DNA of 64,000 nucleotides from Climacium dendroides (Eukaryota > Streptophyta > Bryopsida > Hypnales > Climaciaceae), in contig CATNNA010000004.1 in NCBI GenBank assembly GCA_950106755.1, positions 186,001-250,000 on the forward strand, in the 5' to 3' direction. The translations under genes were made by a program, and so were the position numbers. Shown one piece after another: positions 46,800 through 62,300 of the stretch. The notes beneath the pieces were generated by a model that did no database searches, had not been told where the DNA came from, and saw only the letters and a list, made by a program, of their open reading frames with translations. Position 1 is the first letter of the stretch; each line of letters begins with the position of its first letter.

Positions 46800-49700
46800 T
46801 TTCATGTACTAAGGAGGATATTTAGAGTGTCCACCAATTGCGTTATTTTTAAATTCGTGACTTTATGAATAATTGGAACTTGCACATAATGTTTCCGATT
46901 TTCTCTAACGTGACTTTGATGACGTTACATTTTCTTGGATAGTAAAGTACATGGCTAGGTTAATGCCCCAATTTTTGCTTTCATGTAGTAACGAGGTCAT
47001 TGAAAATGACCACCAATTGCGTTATTTTTTAGATTCGTGACTTTATGAATAATAGGAACTTGCACAACATGTTTCCCATTTTCTCTAACGTGACTTTCAT
47101 GACGTTACATTTTGTTGGATAGTAAAGTACATGGCTAGGTTTATGCCCCAGTTTTTGCTTTCATGTAGTAACGAGGTCATTCAAAGAGTCCACCAATTGC
47201 GTTATTTTTGAATTCGTGACTTTATGAATAATAGGAACTTGCACAACATGTTTTCTATTCTCTCTAACGTGACTTTCATGACGTTACATTTTGTTGGATA
47301 GTAAAGTACATGGCTAGGTTCGTGCCCCAATTTTTGCTTTCATGTAGTAACGAGGTCATTCAAAGAGTCCACCAATTGCGTTATTTTTGAATTCGTGACT
47401 TTATGAATAATAGGAACTTGCACAACATGTTTCCCATTTTCTCTAATGTGACTTTCATGACGTTACATTTTGTTGGATAGTAAAGTACATGGCTAGGTTA
47501 ATGCCCCAATTTTTGGTGTCATGTAGTAAAGAGGTCATTCAAAGAGTCCACCAATTGCGTTATTTTTGAATTCGTGACTTTATGAATAATTGGAACTTGT
47601 ACACCATGTTTCCCCATTTTCTCTAACGTGAATTTCATGAGGTTACATTTTGTTGGGCACTAAAGTACATGGCTAGGTTCATGCCCCATTTTTTGCTTTC
47701 ATGTAGTAACGAGGTCATTCAAAGTATCCACCAATTGCATTATTCTTGAATTCGTGACTTTATGAATAATTGGAACTTGTACAACATGTTTTCCCATTTT
47801 CTCTAAGGTGCATTTCATGAGGTTACATTTTGGTGGGCACTAAAGTACATGACTAGGTTCATGCCCCAATTTTTGCTTTCATGTACTAAGGAGGATATTT
47901 AAAGTGTCCACCAATTGCGTTATTTTTAAATTCGTGACTTTATGAATAATTGGAACTTGCACATAATGTTTCCCATTTTCTCTAACGTGACTTTGATGAC
48001 GTTACATTTTGTTGGATAGTAAAGTACATGGCTAGGTTCCTGCCCCAATTTTTGCTTTCATGTAGTAATGAGGTCATTCAAAGTGCCCACCAATTGCGTT
48101 ATTTTTGAATTCGTGACTTTCTGAATAACTGGAACTTGCACAACATGTTTCCCATTTTCTCTAACGTGCATTTCATGAGGTTACATTTTGGTGGGCACTA
48201 AACTACATGACTAGGTTCATGCCCCAATTTTTGCTTTCATGTACTAACGAGGATATTTAAAGTGTCCACCAATTGCGTTATTTTTAAATTCGTGACTTTA
48301 TGAATAATTGGAACTTGCACATAATGTTTCCCATTTTCTCTAACGTGACTTTGATGACGTTACATTTTGTTGGATAGTAAAGTACATGGCTAGGTTCATG
48401 CCCCAATTTTTGCTTTCATGTAGTAATGAGGTCATTCAAAGTGCCCACCAATTGCGATATTTTTGAATTCGTGACTTTATGAATAACTGGAACTTGCACA
48501 ACATGTTTCCCATTTTCTCTAACGTGCATTTTATGAGGTTACATTTTGGTGGGCACTAAAGTACATGACTAGGTTCATGCCCCAATTTTTGCTTTCATGT
48601 ACTAACGAGGATATTTAAAGTGTCCACCAATTGCGTTATTTTTGAATTCGTGACTTTATGAATAATTGGAACTTGCACAACATGTTTCCCATTTTCTCTA
48701 ACGTGACTTTCATGACGTTACATTTTGTTGGATAGTAAAGTACATGGCTAGGTTCATGCCCCAATTTTTGCTTTCATGTAGTAACGAGGTCATTGAAAAT
48801 GACCACCAATTGCGTTATTTTTGAATTCGTGACTTTATGAATAATTGGAACTTGCACAACATGTTTCCTATTCTCTCTAACGTGACTTTGATGACGTTAC
48901 ATTTTGTTGGATAGTCAAGTACATGGCTAGGTTCATGCCCCAGTTTTTGCTTTCATGTAGTAACGAGGTCATTCAAAGTATCCACCAATTGCATTATTCT
49001 TGAATTCGTGACTTTATGAATAATTGGAACTTGTACAACATGTTTTCCCATTTTCTCTAACGTGCATTTCATGAGGTTACATTTTGGTGGGCACTAAACT
49101 ACATGACTAGGTTCATGCCCCAATTTTTGCTTTCATGTACTAAGGAGGATATTTAAAGTGTCCACCAATTGCGTTATTTTTAAATTCGTGACTTTATGAA
49201 TAATTGGAACTTGCACATAATGTTTCCCATTTTCTCTAACGTGACTTTGATGACGTTACATTTTGTTGGATAGTAAAGTACATGGCTAGGTTCCTGCCCC
49301 AATTTTTGCTTTCATGTAGTAATGAGGTCATTCAAAGTGCCCACCAATTGCGTTATTTTTGAATTCGTGACTTTCTGAATAACTGGAACTTGCACAACAT
49401 GTTTCCCATTTTCTCTAACGTGCATTTCATGAGGTTACATTTTGGTGGGCACTAAACTACATGACTAGGTTCATGCCCCAATTTTTGCTTTCATGTACTA
49501 ACGAGGATATTTAAAGTGTCCACCAATTGCGTTATTTTTAAATTCGTGACTTTATGAATAATTGGAACTTGCACATAATGTTTCCCATTTTCTCTAACGT
49601 GACTTTGATGACGTTACATTTTGTTGGATAGTAAAGTACATGGCTAGGTTCATGCCCCAATTTTTGCTTTCATGTAGTAATGAGGTCATTCAAAGTGCCC

Positions 49701-50640
49701 ACCAATTGCGATATTTTTGAATTCGTGACTTTATGAATAACTGGAACTTGCACAACATGTTTCCCATTTTCTCTAACGTGCATTTTATGAGGTTACATTT
49801 TGGTGGGCACTAAAGTACATGACTAGGTTCATGCCCCAATTTTTGCTTTCATGTACTAACGAGGATATTTAAAGTGTCCACCAATTGCGTTATTTTTGAA
49901 TTCGTGACTTTATGAATAATTGGAACTTGCACATAATGTTTCCCATTTTCTCTAACGTGACTTTCATGACGTTACATTTTGTTGGATAGTAAAGTACATG
50001 GCTAGGTTCATGCCCCAATTTTTGCTTTCATGTAGTAACGAGGTCATTGAAAATGACCACCAATTGCGTTATTTTTGAATTCGTGACTTTATGAATAATT
50101 GGAACTTGCACAACATGTTTCCTATTCTCTCTAACGTGACTTTGATGACGTTACATTTTGTTGGATAGTCAAGTACATGGCTAGGTTCATGCCCCAGTTT
50201 TTGCTTTCATGTAGTAACGAGGTCATTCAAAGTATCCACCAATTGCATTATTCTTGAATTCGTGACTTTATGAATAATTGGAACTTGTACAACATGTTTT
50301 CCCATTTTCTCTAACGTGCATTTCATGAGGTTACATTTTGGTGGGCACTAAAGTACATGACTAGGTTCATGCCCCAATTTTTGCTTTCATGTACTAAGGA
50401 GGATATTTAAAGTGTCCACCAATTGCGTTATTTTTAAATTCGTGACTTTATGAATAATTGGAACTTGCACATAATGTTTCCCATTTTCTCTAACGTGACT
50501 TTCATGACGTTACATTTTGTTGGATAGTAAAGTACATGGCTAGGTTCCTGCCCCAATTTTTGCTTTCATGTAGTAACGAGGTCATTGAAAATGACCACCA
50601 ATTGCGTTATTTTTGAATTCGTGACTTTATGAATAATTGG
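46800..50640. repeat. Seven-monomer (1254-bp) higher-order repeat
   Basis: ATGTACTAAGGAGGATATTT occurs at 47881, 49135 and 50389, exactly 1254 bp apart, with the same order of variant monomers between. The preceding copy at 46804 is 1077 bp away, so it lacks one monomer. Confidence 0.88.
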
Positions 50641-51249
50641 AACTTGCACAACATGTTTCCTATTCTCTCTAACGTGACTTTCATGACGTTACATTTTGTT
50701 GGATAGTAAAGTACATGGCTAGGTTAATGCCCCAATTTTTGCTTTCATGTAGTAACGAGGTCATTCAAAGTGCCCACCAATTGCGTTATTTTTGAATTCG
50801 TGACTTTATCAATAATTGGAACTTGCACAACATGTTTCCCATTTTTTCTAACGTGACTTTCATGACGTTACATTTTGTTGGATAGTAAAGTACATGGCTA
50901 GGTTCCTGCCCCAATTTTTGCTTTCATGTAGTAACGAGGTCATTGAAAATGACCACCAATTGCGTTATTTTTGAATTCGTGACTTTATGAATAATTGGAA
51001 CTTGCACAACATGTTTCCTATTCTCTCTAACGTGACTTTCATGACGTTACATTTTGTTGGATAGTAAAGTACATGGCTAGGTTCATGCCCCAATTTTTGC
51101 TTTCATGTAGTAACGAGGTCATTCAAAGTGCCCACCAATTGCGTTATTTTTGAATTCGTGACTTTATCAATAATTGGAACTTGCACAACATGTTTCCCAT
51201 TTTTTCTAACGTGACTTTCATGACGTTACATTTTGTTGGATAGTAAAGT

Positions 51250-53110
51250 ACATGGCTAGGTTCCTGCCCCAATTTTTGCTTTCATGTAGTAACGAGGTCA
51301 TTGAAAATGACCACCAATTGCGTTATTTTTGAATTCGTGACTTTATGAATAATAGGAACTTGCACAACATGTTTCCCATTTTCTCTAACGTGACTTTCAT
51401 GACGTTACATTTTGTTGGATAGTAAAGTACATGGCTAGGTTAATGCCCCAGTTTTTGCTTTCATGTAGTAACGAGGTCATTCAAAGAGTCCACCAATTGC
51501 GTTATTTTTGAATTCGTGACTTTATGAATAATTGGAACTTGCACATAATGTTTCCTATTCTCTCTAACGTGACTTTCATGACGTTACATTTTGTTGGATA
51601 GTAAAGTACATGGCTAGGTTAATGCCCCAGTTTTTGCTTTCATGTAGTAACGAGGTCATTGAAAGTGTCCACCAATTGCGTTATTTTTGAATTCGTGACT
51701 TTATGAATAATTGGAACTTGCACATAATGTTTCCTATTCTCTCTAACGTGACTTTCATGACGTTACATTTTGTTGGATAGTAAAGTACATGGCTAGGTTC
51801 ACGCCCCAATTTTTGCTTTCATGTAGTAACGAGGTCATTCAAAGTGTCCACCAATTGCGTTATTTTTGAATTCGTGACTTTATGAATAATTGGAACTTGC
51901 ACATAATGTTTCCCATTTTCTCTAACGTCAATTTCATGAGGTTACATTTTGTTGGATAGTGAAGTACATGGCTAGGTTCCTTCCCCAATTTTTGCTTTCA
52001 TGTAGTAATGAGGTCATTCAAAGTGCCCACCAATTGCGTTATTTTTGAATTCGTGACTTTATGAATAATTGGAACTTGCACAACATGTTTCCCATTTTCT
52101 CTAACGTGAATTTCATGAGGTTACATTTTGGTGGACACTAGACTACATGACTAGGTTCATGCCCCAATTTTTGCTTTCATGTACTAACGAGGATATTTAA
52201 AGTGTCCACCAATTGCGTTATTTTTGAATTGGTGAATTTATGAATGAATGGAACTTGCACATAATGTTTCCCATTTTCTCTAACGTGACTTTCATGACGT
52301 TACATTTTGTTGGATAGTAAAGTACATGGCTAGGTTCCTGCCCCAATTTTTGCTTTCATGTAGTAACGAGGTCATTGAAAATGACCACCAATTGCGTTAT
52401 TTTTGAATTCGTGACTTTATGAATAATAGGAACTTGCACAACATGTTTTCCATTTTCTCTAACGTGACTTTCATGACGTTACATTTTGTTGGATAGTAAA
52501 GTACATGGCTAGGTTAATGCCCCAGTTTTTGCTTTCATGTAGTAACGAGGTCATTCAAAGAGTCCACCAATTGCGTTATTTTTGAATTCGTGACTTTATG
52601 AATAATTGGAACTTGCACATAATGTTTCCTATTCTCTCTAACGTGACTTTCATGACGTTACATTTTGTTGGATAGTAAAGTACATGGCTAGGTTAATGCC
52701 CCAGTTTTTGCTTTCATGTAGTAACGAGGTCATTGAAAGTGTCCACCAATTGCGTTATTTTTGAATTCGTGACTTTATGAATAATTGGAACTTGCACATA
52801 ATGTTTCCTATTCTCTCTAACGTGACTTTCATGACGTTACATTTTGTTGGATAGTAAAGTACATGGCTAGGTTCACGCCCCAATTTTTGCTTTCATGTAG
52901 TAACGAGGTCATTCAAAGTGTCCACCAATTGCGTTATTTTTGAATTCGTGACTTTATGAATAATTGGAACTTGCACATAATGTTTCCCATTTTCTCTAAC
53001 GTCAATTTCATGAGGTTACATTTTGTTGGATAGTAAAGTACATGGCTAGGTTCCTTCCCCAATTTTTGCTTTCATGTAGTAATGAGGTCATTCAAAGTGC
53101 CCACCAATTG
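51250..53110. repeat. Six-monomer (1074-bp) higher-order repeat
   Basis: AATGCCCCAGTTTTTGCTTT followed by AAAGAGTCCACC occurs at 51442 and 52516. The following variant with TTGAAAGTGTCC occurs at 51621 and 52695. All are offset by 1074 bp. Confidence 0.88.
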
Positions 53111-56100
53111 CGTTATTTTTGAATTCGTGACTTTATGAATAATTGGAACTTGCACATAATGTTTCCCATTTTCTCTAACGTCAATTTCATGAGGTTACAT
53201 TTTGTTGGGCACTAAAGTAAATGACTAGGTTCATGCCCCAATTTTTGCTATCATGTACTAACGAGGATATTTAAAGTGTCCGCCAATTGCATTATTTTTG
53301 AATTCGTGACTTTATGAATAATTGGAACTTGTACAACATGTTTCCAATTTTCACTAACGTGAATTTCAGGAGGTTACATTTTGTTGGACAGTAAAGTACA
53401 TGGCTAGGTTCATGCCCCAATTTTTGCTTTCATGTAGTAATGAGGTCATTCAAAGTGTCCACCAATTGCGTTATTTTTGAATTCGTGACTTTATGAATAA
53501 TTGGAACTTGCACAACATGTTTCCCATTTTCTCTAACGTGCATTTCATGAGGTTACATTTTGGTGGGCACTAAAGTACATGAATAGGTTCATGCCCCAAT
53601 ATTTGCTTTCATGTACTAATGAGGATATTTAAAGTGTCCACCAATTGCGTTATTTTTGAATTCGTGACTTTATGAATAATTGGAACTTGCACAACATGTT
53701 TCCCATTTTCTCTAACGTGACTTTCATGACGTTACATTTTGTTGGATAGTAAAGTACATGGCTAGGTTCATGCCCCAATTTTTATTTTCATGTAGTAACG
53801 AGGTCATTGAAAATGACCACCAATTGCGTTATTTTTGAATTTGTGACTTTATGAATAATAGGAACTTGCACAACATGTTTCCCATTCTCTCTAACGTGAC
53901 TTTCATGACGTTACATTTTGATGGATAGTAAAGTACATGGCTAGGTTCACGCCCCAATTTTTGCTTTCATGTAGTAACGAGGTCATTCAAAGTGTCCACC
54001 AATTGCGTTATTTTTGAATTCGTGACTTTATGAATAACTGGAACTTGCACAACATGTTTCCCATTTTCTCTAACGTGAATTTCATGAGGTTACATTTTGG
54101 AGGGCACTAAACTACATGACTAGGTTCATGCCCCAATTTTTGCTTTCATGTACTAACGAGGATATTTAAAGTGTCCACCAATTGCGTTATTTTTGAATTC
54201 GTGACTTTATGAATAATTGGAACTTGCACATAATGTTTCCCATTTTCTCTAACGTGACTTTGATGACGTTACATTTTGTTGGATAGTAAAGTACATGGCT
54301 AGGTTCATGCCCCAATTTTTGCTTTCATGTAGTAACGAGGTCATTGAAAATGACCACCAATTGCGTTATTTTTGAATTCGTGACTTTATGAATAATAGGA
54401 ACTTGCACAACATGTTTCCCATTTTCTCTAACGTGACTTTGATGACGTTACATTTTGTTGGATAGTCAAGTACATGGCTAGGTTCATGCCCCAGTTTTTG
54501 CTTTCATGTAGTAACGAGGTCATTCAAAGTATCCACCAATTGCATTATTCTTGAATTCGTGACTTTATGAATAATTGGAACTTGTACAACATGTTTTCCC
54601 ATTTTCTCTAACGTGCATTTCATGAGGTTACATTTTGGTGGGCACTAAAGTACATGACTAGGTTCATGCCCCAATTTTTGCTTTCATGTACTAAGGAGGA
54701 TATTTAAAGTGTCCACCAATTGCGTTATTTTTAAATTCGTGACTTTATGAATAATTGGAACTTGCACATAATGTTTCCCATTTTCTCTAACGTCAATTTC
54801 ATGAGGTTACATTTTGTTGGGCACTAAAGTAAATGACTAGGTTCATGCCCCAATTTTTGCTATCATGTACTAACGAGGATATTTAAAGTGTCCACCAATT
54901 GCATTATTTTTGAATTCGTGACTTTATGAATAATTGGAACTTGTACAACATGTTTCCAATTTTCACTAACGTGAATTTCAGGAGGTTACATTTTGTTGGA
55001 CAGTAAAGTACATGGCTAGGTTCATGCCCCAATTTTTGCTTTCATGTAGTAACGAGGACATTGAAAGTGTCCACCAATTGCGTTATTTTTGAATTCGTGA
55101 CTTTATGAATAATTGGAACTTGTACAACATGTTTCCCATTTTCTCGAACGTCAATTTCATAAGGTTATATTTTGTTGGGCACTAAAGTAAATGACTAGGT
55201 TCATGCCCCAATTTTTGCTTTCATGTACTAACGAGGATATTTAAAGTGTCTACCAATTGCATTATTTTTGAATTCGTGACTTTATGAATAATTGGAACTT
55301 GTACAACATGTTTCCTATTTTCACTAACGTGAATTTCAGGAGGTTACATTTTGTTGGGCACTAAAGTACATGGCTAGGTTCATGCCCCATTATTTGGTTT
55401 CATGTAGTAACGAGGTCATTCAAAGTGTCCACATATTGCGTTATTTTTGAATACGTGACTTTATGAATAATTGGAACTTGCACACCATGTTTCCCATTTT
55501 CTCGAACGTGGCTTTCATGACGTTACATTTTGTTGGATAGTAAAGTACATGGCTAGGTTCATGCCCCAATATTTGCTTTCATGTAGTAACGAGGTCATTC
55601 AAAGTGCCCACCAATTGCGTTATTTTTGAATTCGTGACTTTATGAATAATAGGAACTTGCACAACATGTTTCCCATTTTCTCTAACGTGACTTTGATGAC
55701 GTTACATTTTGTTGGACAGTAAAGTACATGGCTAGGTTCATGCCCCAATTTTTTCTATCATGTAGTAACGAGGTCATTGAAAGTGTCCACCAATTGCGTT
55801 ATTTTTGAATTCGTGACTTTATGAATAATAGGAACTTGCACAACATGTTTCCCATTTTCTCTAACGTGACTTTGATGACGTTACATTTTGTTGGACAGTA
55901 AAGTACATGGCTAGGTTCATGCCCCAATTTTTGCTTTCATGTAGTAACGAGGTCATTCAAAATGACCACCAATTGCGTTATTTTTGAATTCGTGACTTTA
56001 TGAATAATTGGAACTTGCACAACATGTTTCCCATTTTCTCTAACGTCAATTTCATGAGGTTACATTTTGGTGGGCACTAAAGTACATGACTAGGTTAATG

Positions 56101-56365
56101 CCCCAATATTTACTTTCATGTACTAACGAGGATATTTAAAGTGTCCACCAATTGCGTTATTTTTGAATTCGTGACTTTATGAATAATTGGAACTTGTACA
56201 ACATGTTTCCAATTTTCACTAACGTGAATTTCAGGAGGTTACATTTTGTTGGATAGTAAAGTACATGGCTAGGTTAATGCCCCAATTTTTGCTTTCATGT
56301 AGTAACGAGGTCATTCAAAGTGTCCACTTATTGCGTTATTTTTGAATTCGTGACTTTATGAATAA

Positions 56366-59300
56366 TTGGAACTTGCACATAATGTTTCCCATTTTCTCGA
56401 ACGTGGCTTTCATGACGTTACATTTTGTTGGATAGTAAAGTACATGGCTAGGTTCATGCCCCAATTTTTGCTTTCATGTAGTAACGAGTTCATTCAAAGT
56501 GCCCACCATTTGCGTTATTTTAGAATTCGTGACTTTATGAATAATTGGAACTTGCACAACATGTTTCCCATTTTCTCTAACGTGCATTTCATGAGGTTAC
56601 ATTTTGGTGGGCACTAAAGTACATGACTAGGTTCATGCCCCAATTTTTGCTTTCATGTACTAACGAGGATATTTAAAGTGTCCACCAATTGCGTTATTTT
56701 TGAATTCGTGACTTTATGAATAATTGGAACTTGCACATAATGTTTCCCATTTTCTCTAACGTGACTTTGATGACGTTACATTTTGTTGGATAGTAAAGTA
56801 CATGGCTAGGTTCATGCCCCAATTTTTGCTTTCATGTAGTAACGAGGTCATTTAAAGTGTCCACCAGTTGCGTTATTTTTGAATTCGTGACTTTATGAAT
56901 AATTGGAACTTGCACATAATGTTTCCTATTCTCTCTAACGTGACTTTCATGGCGTTACATTTTGTTGGATAGTAAAGTACATGGCTAGGTTAATGCCCCA
57001 GTTTTTGCTTTCATGTAGTAACGAGGTCATTCAAAGTGTCCACCAATTGCGTTATTTTTGAATTCGTGACTTTATGAATAATTGGAACTTGCACATAATG
57101 TTTCCTATTCTCTCTAACGTGACTTTCATGACGTTACATTTTGTTGGATAGTAAAGTACATGGCTAGGTTCACGCCCCAATTTTTGCTTTCATGTAGTAA
57201 CGAGGTCATTCAAAGTGTCCACCAATTGCGTTATTTTTGAATTCGTGACTTTATGAATAATTGGAACTTGCACATAATGTTTCCCATTTTCTCTAACGTC
57301 AATTTCATGAGGTTACATTTTGTTGGGCACTAAAGTAAATGACTAGGTTCATGCCCCAATTTTTGCTATCATGTACTAACGAGGATATTTAAAGTGTCCG
57401 CCAATTGCATTATTTTTGAATTCGTGACTTTATGAATAATTGGAACTTGTACAACATGTTTCCAATTTTCACTAACGTGAATTTCAGGAGGTTACATTTT
57501 GTTGGACAGTAAAGTACATGGCTAGGTTCATGCCCCAATTTTTGCTTTCATGTAGTAATGAGGTCATTCAAAGTGTCCACCAATTGCGTTATTTTTGAAT
57601 TCGTGACTTTATGAATAATTGGAACTTGCACAACATGTTTCCCATTTTCTCTAACGTGCATTTCATGAGGTTACATTTTGGTGGGCACTAAAGTACATGA
57701 ATAGGTTCATGCCCCAATATTTGCTTTCATGTACTAATGAGGATATTTAAAGTGTCCACCAATTGCGTTATTTTTGAATTCGTGACTTTATGAATAATTG
57801 GAACTTGCACAACATGTTTCCCATTTTCTCTAACGTGACTTTCATGACGTTACATTTTGTTGGATAGTAAAGTACATGGCTAGGTTCATGCCCCAATTTT
57901 TATTTTCATGTAGTAACGAGGTCATTGAAAATGACCACCAATTGCGTTATTTATTAATTTGTGACTTTATGAATAATAGGAACTTGCACAACATGTTTCC
58001 CATTCTCTCTAACGTGACTTTCATGACGTTACATTTTGATGGATAGTAAAGTACATGGCTAGGTTCACGCCCCAATTTTTGCTTTCATGTAGTAACGAGG
58101 TCATTCAAAGTGTCCACCAATTGCGTTATTTTTGAATTCGTGACTTTATGAATAACTGGAACTTGCACAACATGTTTCCCATTTTCTCTAACGTGAATTT
58201 CATGAGGTTACATTTTGGAGGGCACTAAACTACATGACTAGGTTCATGCCCCAATTTTTGCTTTCATGTACTAACGAGGATATTTAAAGTGTCCACCAAT
58301 GGCGTTATTTTTGAATTCGTGACTTTATGAATAATTGGAACTTGCACATAATGTTTCCCATTTTCTCTAACGTGACTTTGATGACGTTACATTTTGTTGG
58401 ATAGTAAAGTACATGGCTAGGTTCATGCCCCAATTTTTGCTTTCATGTAGTAACGAGGTCATTGAAAATGACCACCAATTGCGTTATTTTTGAATTCGTG
58501 ACTTTATGAATAATAGGAACTTGCACAACATGTTTCCCATTTTCTCTAACGTGACTTTGATGACGTTACATTTTGTTGGATAGTCAAGTACATGGCTAGG
58601 TTCATGCCCCAATTTTTGCTTTCATGTAGTAACGAGGACATTGAAAGTGTCCACCAATTGCGTTATTTTTGAATTCGTGACTTTATGAATAATTGGAACT
58701 TGTACAACATGTTTCCCATTTTCTCGAACGTCAATTTCATAAGGTTATATTTTGTTGGGCACTAAAGTAAATGACTAGGTTCATGCCCCAATTTTTGCTT
58801 TCATGTACTAACGAGGATATTTAAAGTGTCTACCAATTGCATTATTTTTGAATTCGTGACTTTATGAATAATTGGAACTTGTACAACATGTTTCCTATTT
58901 TCACTAACGTGAATTTCAGGAGGTTACATTTTGTTGGGCACTAAAGTACATGGCTAGGTTCATGCCCCATTATTTGGTTTCATGTAGTAACGAGGTCATT
59001 CAAAGTATCCACCAATTGCATTATTCTTGAATTCGTGACTTTATGAATAATTGGAACTTGCACATAATGTTTCCCATTTTCTCTAACGTCAATTTCATGA
59101 GGTTACATTTTGTTGGGCACTAAAGTAAATGACTAGGTTCATGCCCCAATTTTTGCTATCATGTACTAACGAGGATATTTAAAGTGTCCACCAATTGCAT
59201 TATTTTTGAATTCGTGACTTTATGAATAATTGGAACTTGTACAACATGTTTCCAATTTTCACTAACGTGAATTTCAGGAGGTTACATTTTGTTGGACAGT

Positions 59301-62300
59301 AAAGTACATGGCTAGGTTCATGCCCCAATTTTTGCTTTCATGTAGTAACGAGGTCATTCAAAGTGTCCACCAATTGCGTTATTTTTGAATTCGTGACTTT
59401 ATGAATAATTGGAACTTGTACAACATGTTTCCCATTTTCTCGATCGTCAATTTCATAAGGTTATATTTTGTTGGGCACTAAAGTAAATGACTAGGTTCAT
59501 GCCCCAATTTTTGCTTTCATGTACTAACGAGGATATTTAAAGTGTCTACCAATTGCATTATTTTTGAATTCGTGACTTTATGAATAATTGGAACTTGTAC
59601 AACATGTTTCCTATTTTCACTAACGTGAATTTCAGGAGGTTACATTTTGTTGGGCACTAAAGTACATGGCTAGGTTCATGCCCCATTATTTGGTTTCATG
59701 TAGTAACGAGGTCATTCAAAGTGTCCACATATTGCGTTATTTTTGAATACGTGACTTTATGAATAATTGGAACTTGCACACCATGTTTCCCATTTTCTCG
59801 AACGTGGCTTTCATGACGTTACATTTTGTTGGATAGTAAAGTACATGGCTAGGTTCATGCCCCAATATTTGCTTTCATGTAGTAACGAGGTCATTCAAAG
59901 TGCCCACCAATTGCGTTATTTTTGAATTCGTGACTTGATGAATAATAGGAACTTGCACAACATGTTTCCCATTTTCTCTAACGTGACTTTGATGACGTTA
60001 CATTTTGTTGGACAGTAAAGTACATGGCTAGGTTCATGCCCCAATTTTTTCTATCATGTAGTAACGAGGTCATTGAAAGTGTCCACCAATTGCGTTATTT
60101 TTGAATTCGTGACTTTATGAATAATAGGAACTTGCACAACATGTTTCCCATTTTCTCTAACGTGACTTTGATGACGTTACATTTTGTTGGATAGTAAAGT
60201 ACATGGCTAGGTTCATGCCCCAATTTTTGCTTTCATGTAGTAACGAGGTCATTCAAAATGACCACCAATTGCGTTATTTTTGAATTCGTGACTTTATGAA
60301 TAATTGGAACTTGCACAACATGTTTCCCATTTTCTCTAACGTCAATTTCATGAGGTTACATTTTGGTGGGCACTAAAGTACATGACTAGGTTAATGCCCC
60401 AATATTTACTTTCATGTACTAACGAGGATATTTAAAGTGTCCACCAATTGCGTTATTTTTGAATTCGTGACTTTATGAATAATTGGAACTTGTACAACAT
60501 GTTTCCAATTTTCACTAACGTGAATTTCAGGAGGTTACATTTTGTTGGATAGTAAAGTACATGGCTAGGTTCATGCCCCAATTTTTGCTTTCATATAGTA
60601 ACGAGGTCATTCAAAGTGTCCACCAATTGCGTTATTTTTGAATTCGTGACTTTATGAATAATAGGAACTTGCACAACATGTTTCCCATTTTCTCTAACGT
60701 GACTTTGATGACGTTACATTTTGTTGGATAGTCAAGTACATGGCTAGGTTCATGCCCCAATTTTTGCTTTCATGTAGTAACGAGGACATTGAAAGTGTCC
60801 ACCAATTGCGTTATTTTTGAATTCGTGACTTTATGAATAATTGGAACTTGTACAACATGTTTCCCATTTTCTCGAACGTCAATTTCATAAGGTTATATTT
60901 TGTTGGGCACTAAAGTAAATGACTAGGTTCATGCCCCAATTTTTGCTTTCATGTACTAACGAGGATATTTAAAGTGTCTACCAATTGCATTATTTTTGAA
61001 TTCGTGACTTTATGAATAATTGGAACTTGTACAACATGTTTCCTATTTTCACTAACGTGAATTTCAGGAGGTTACATTTTGTTGGGCACTAAAGTACATG
61101 GCTAGGTTCATGCCCCATTATTTGGTTTCATGTAGTAACGAGGTCATTCAAAGTATCCACCAATTGCATTATTCTTGAATTCGTGACTTTATGAATAATT
61201 GGAACTTGCACATAATGTTTCCCATTTTCTCTAACGTCAATTTCATGAGGTTACATTTTGTTGGGCACTAAAGTAAATGACTAGGTTCATGCCCCAATTT
61301 TTGCTATCATGTACTAACGAGGATATTTAAAGTGTCCACCAATTGCATTATTTTTGAATTCGTGACTTTATGAATAATTGGAACTTGTACAACATGTTTC
61401 CAATTTTCACTAACGTGAATTTCAGGAGGTTACATTTTGTTGGACAGTAAAGTACATGGCTAGGTTCATGCCCCAATTTTTGCTTTCATGTAGTAACGAG
61501 GACATTGAAAGTGTCCACCAATTGCGTTATTTTTGAATTCGTGACTTTATGAATAATTGGAACTTGTACAACATGTTTCCCATTTTCTCGATCGTCAATT
61601 TCATAAGGTTATATTTTGTTGGGCACTAAAGTAAATGACTAGGTTCATGCCCCAATTTTTGCTTTCATGTACTAACGAGGATATTTAAAGTGTCTACCAA
61701 TTGCATTATTTTTGAATTCGTGACTTTATGAATAATTGGAACTTGTACAACATGTTTCCTATTTTCACTAACGTGAATTTCAGGAGGTTACATTTTGTTG
61801 GGCACTAAAGTACATGGCTAGGTTCATGCCCCATTATTTGGTTTCATGTAGTAACGAGGTCATTCAAAGTGTCCACATATTGCGTTATTTTTGAATACGT
61901 GACTTTATGAATAATTGGAACTTGCACACCATGTTTCCCATTTTCTCGAACGTGGCTTTCATGACGTTACATTTTGTTGGATAGTAAAGTACATGGCTAG
62001 GTTCATGCCCCAATATTTGCTTTCATGTAGTAACGAGGTCATTCAAAGTGCCCACCAATTGCGTTATTTTTGAATTCGTGACTTGATGAATAATAGGAAC
62101 TTGCACAACATGTTTCCCATTTTCTCTAACGTGACTTTGATGACGTTACATTTTGTTGGACAGTAAAGTACATGGCTAGGTTCATGCCCCAATTTTTTCT
62201 ATCATGTAGTAACGAGGTCATTGAAAGTGTCCACCAATTGCGTTATTTTTGAATTCGTGACTTTATGAATAATAGGAACTTGCACAACATGTTTCCCATT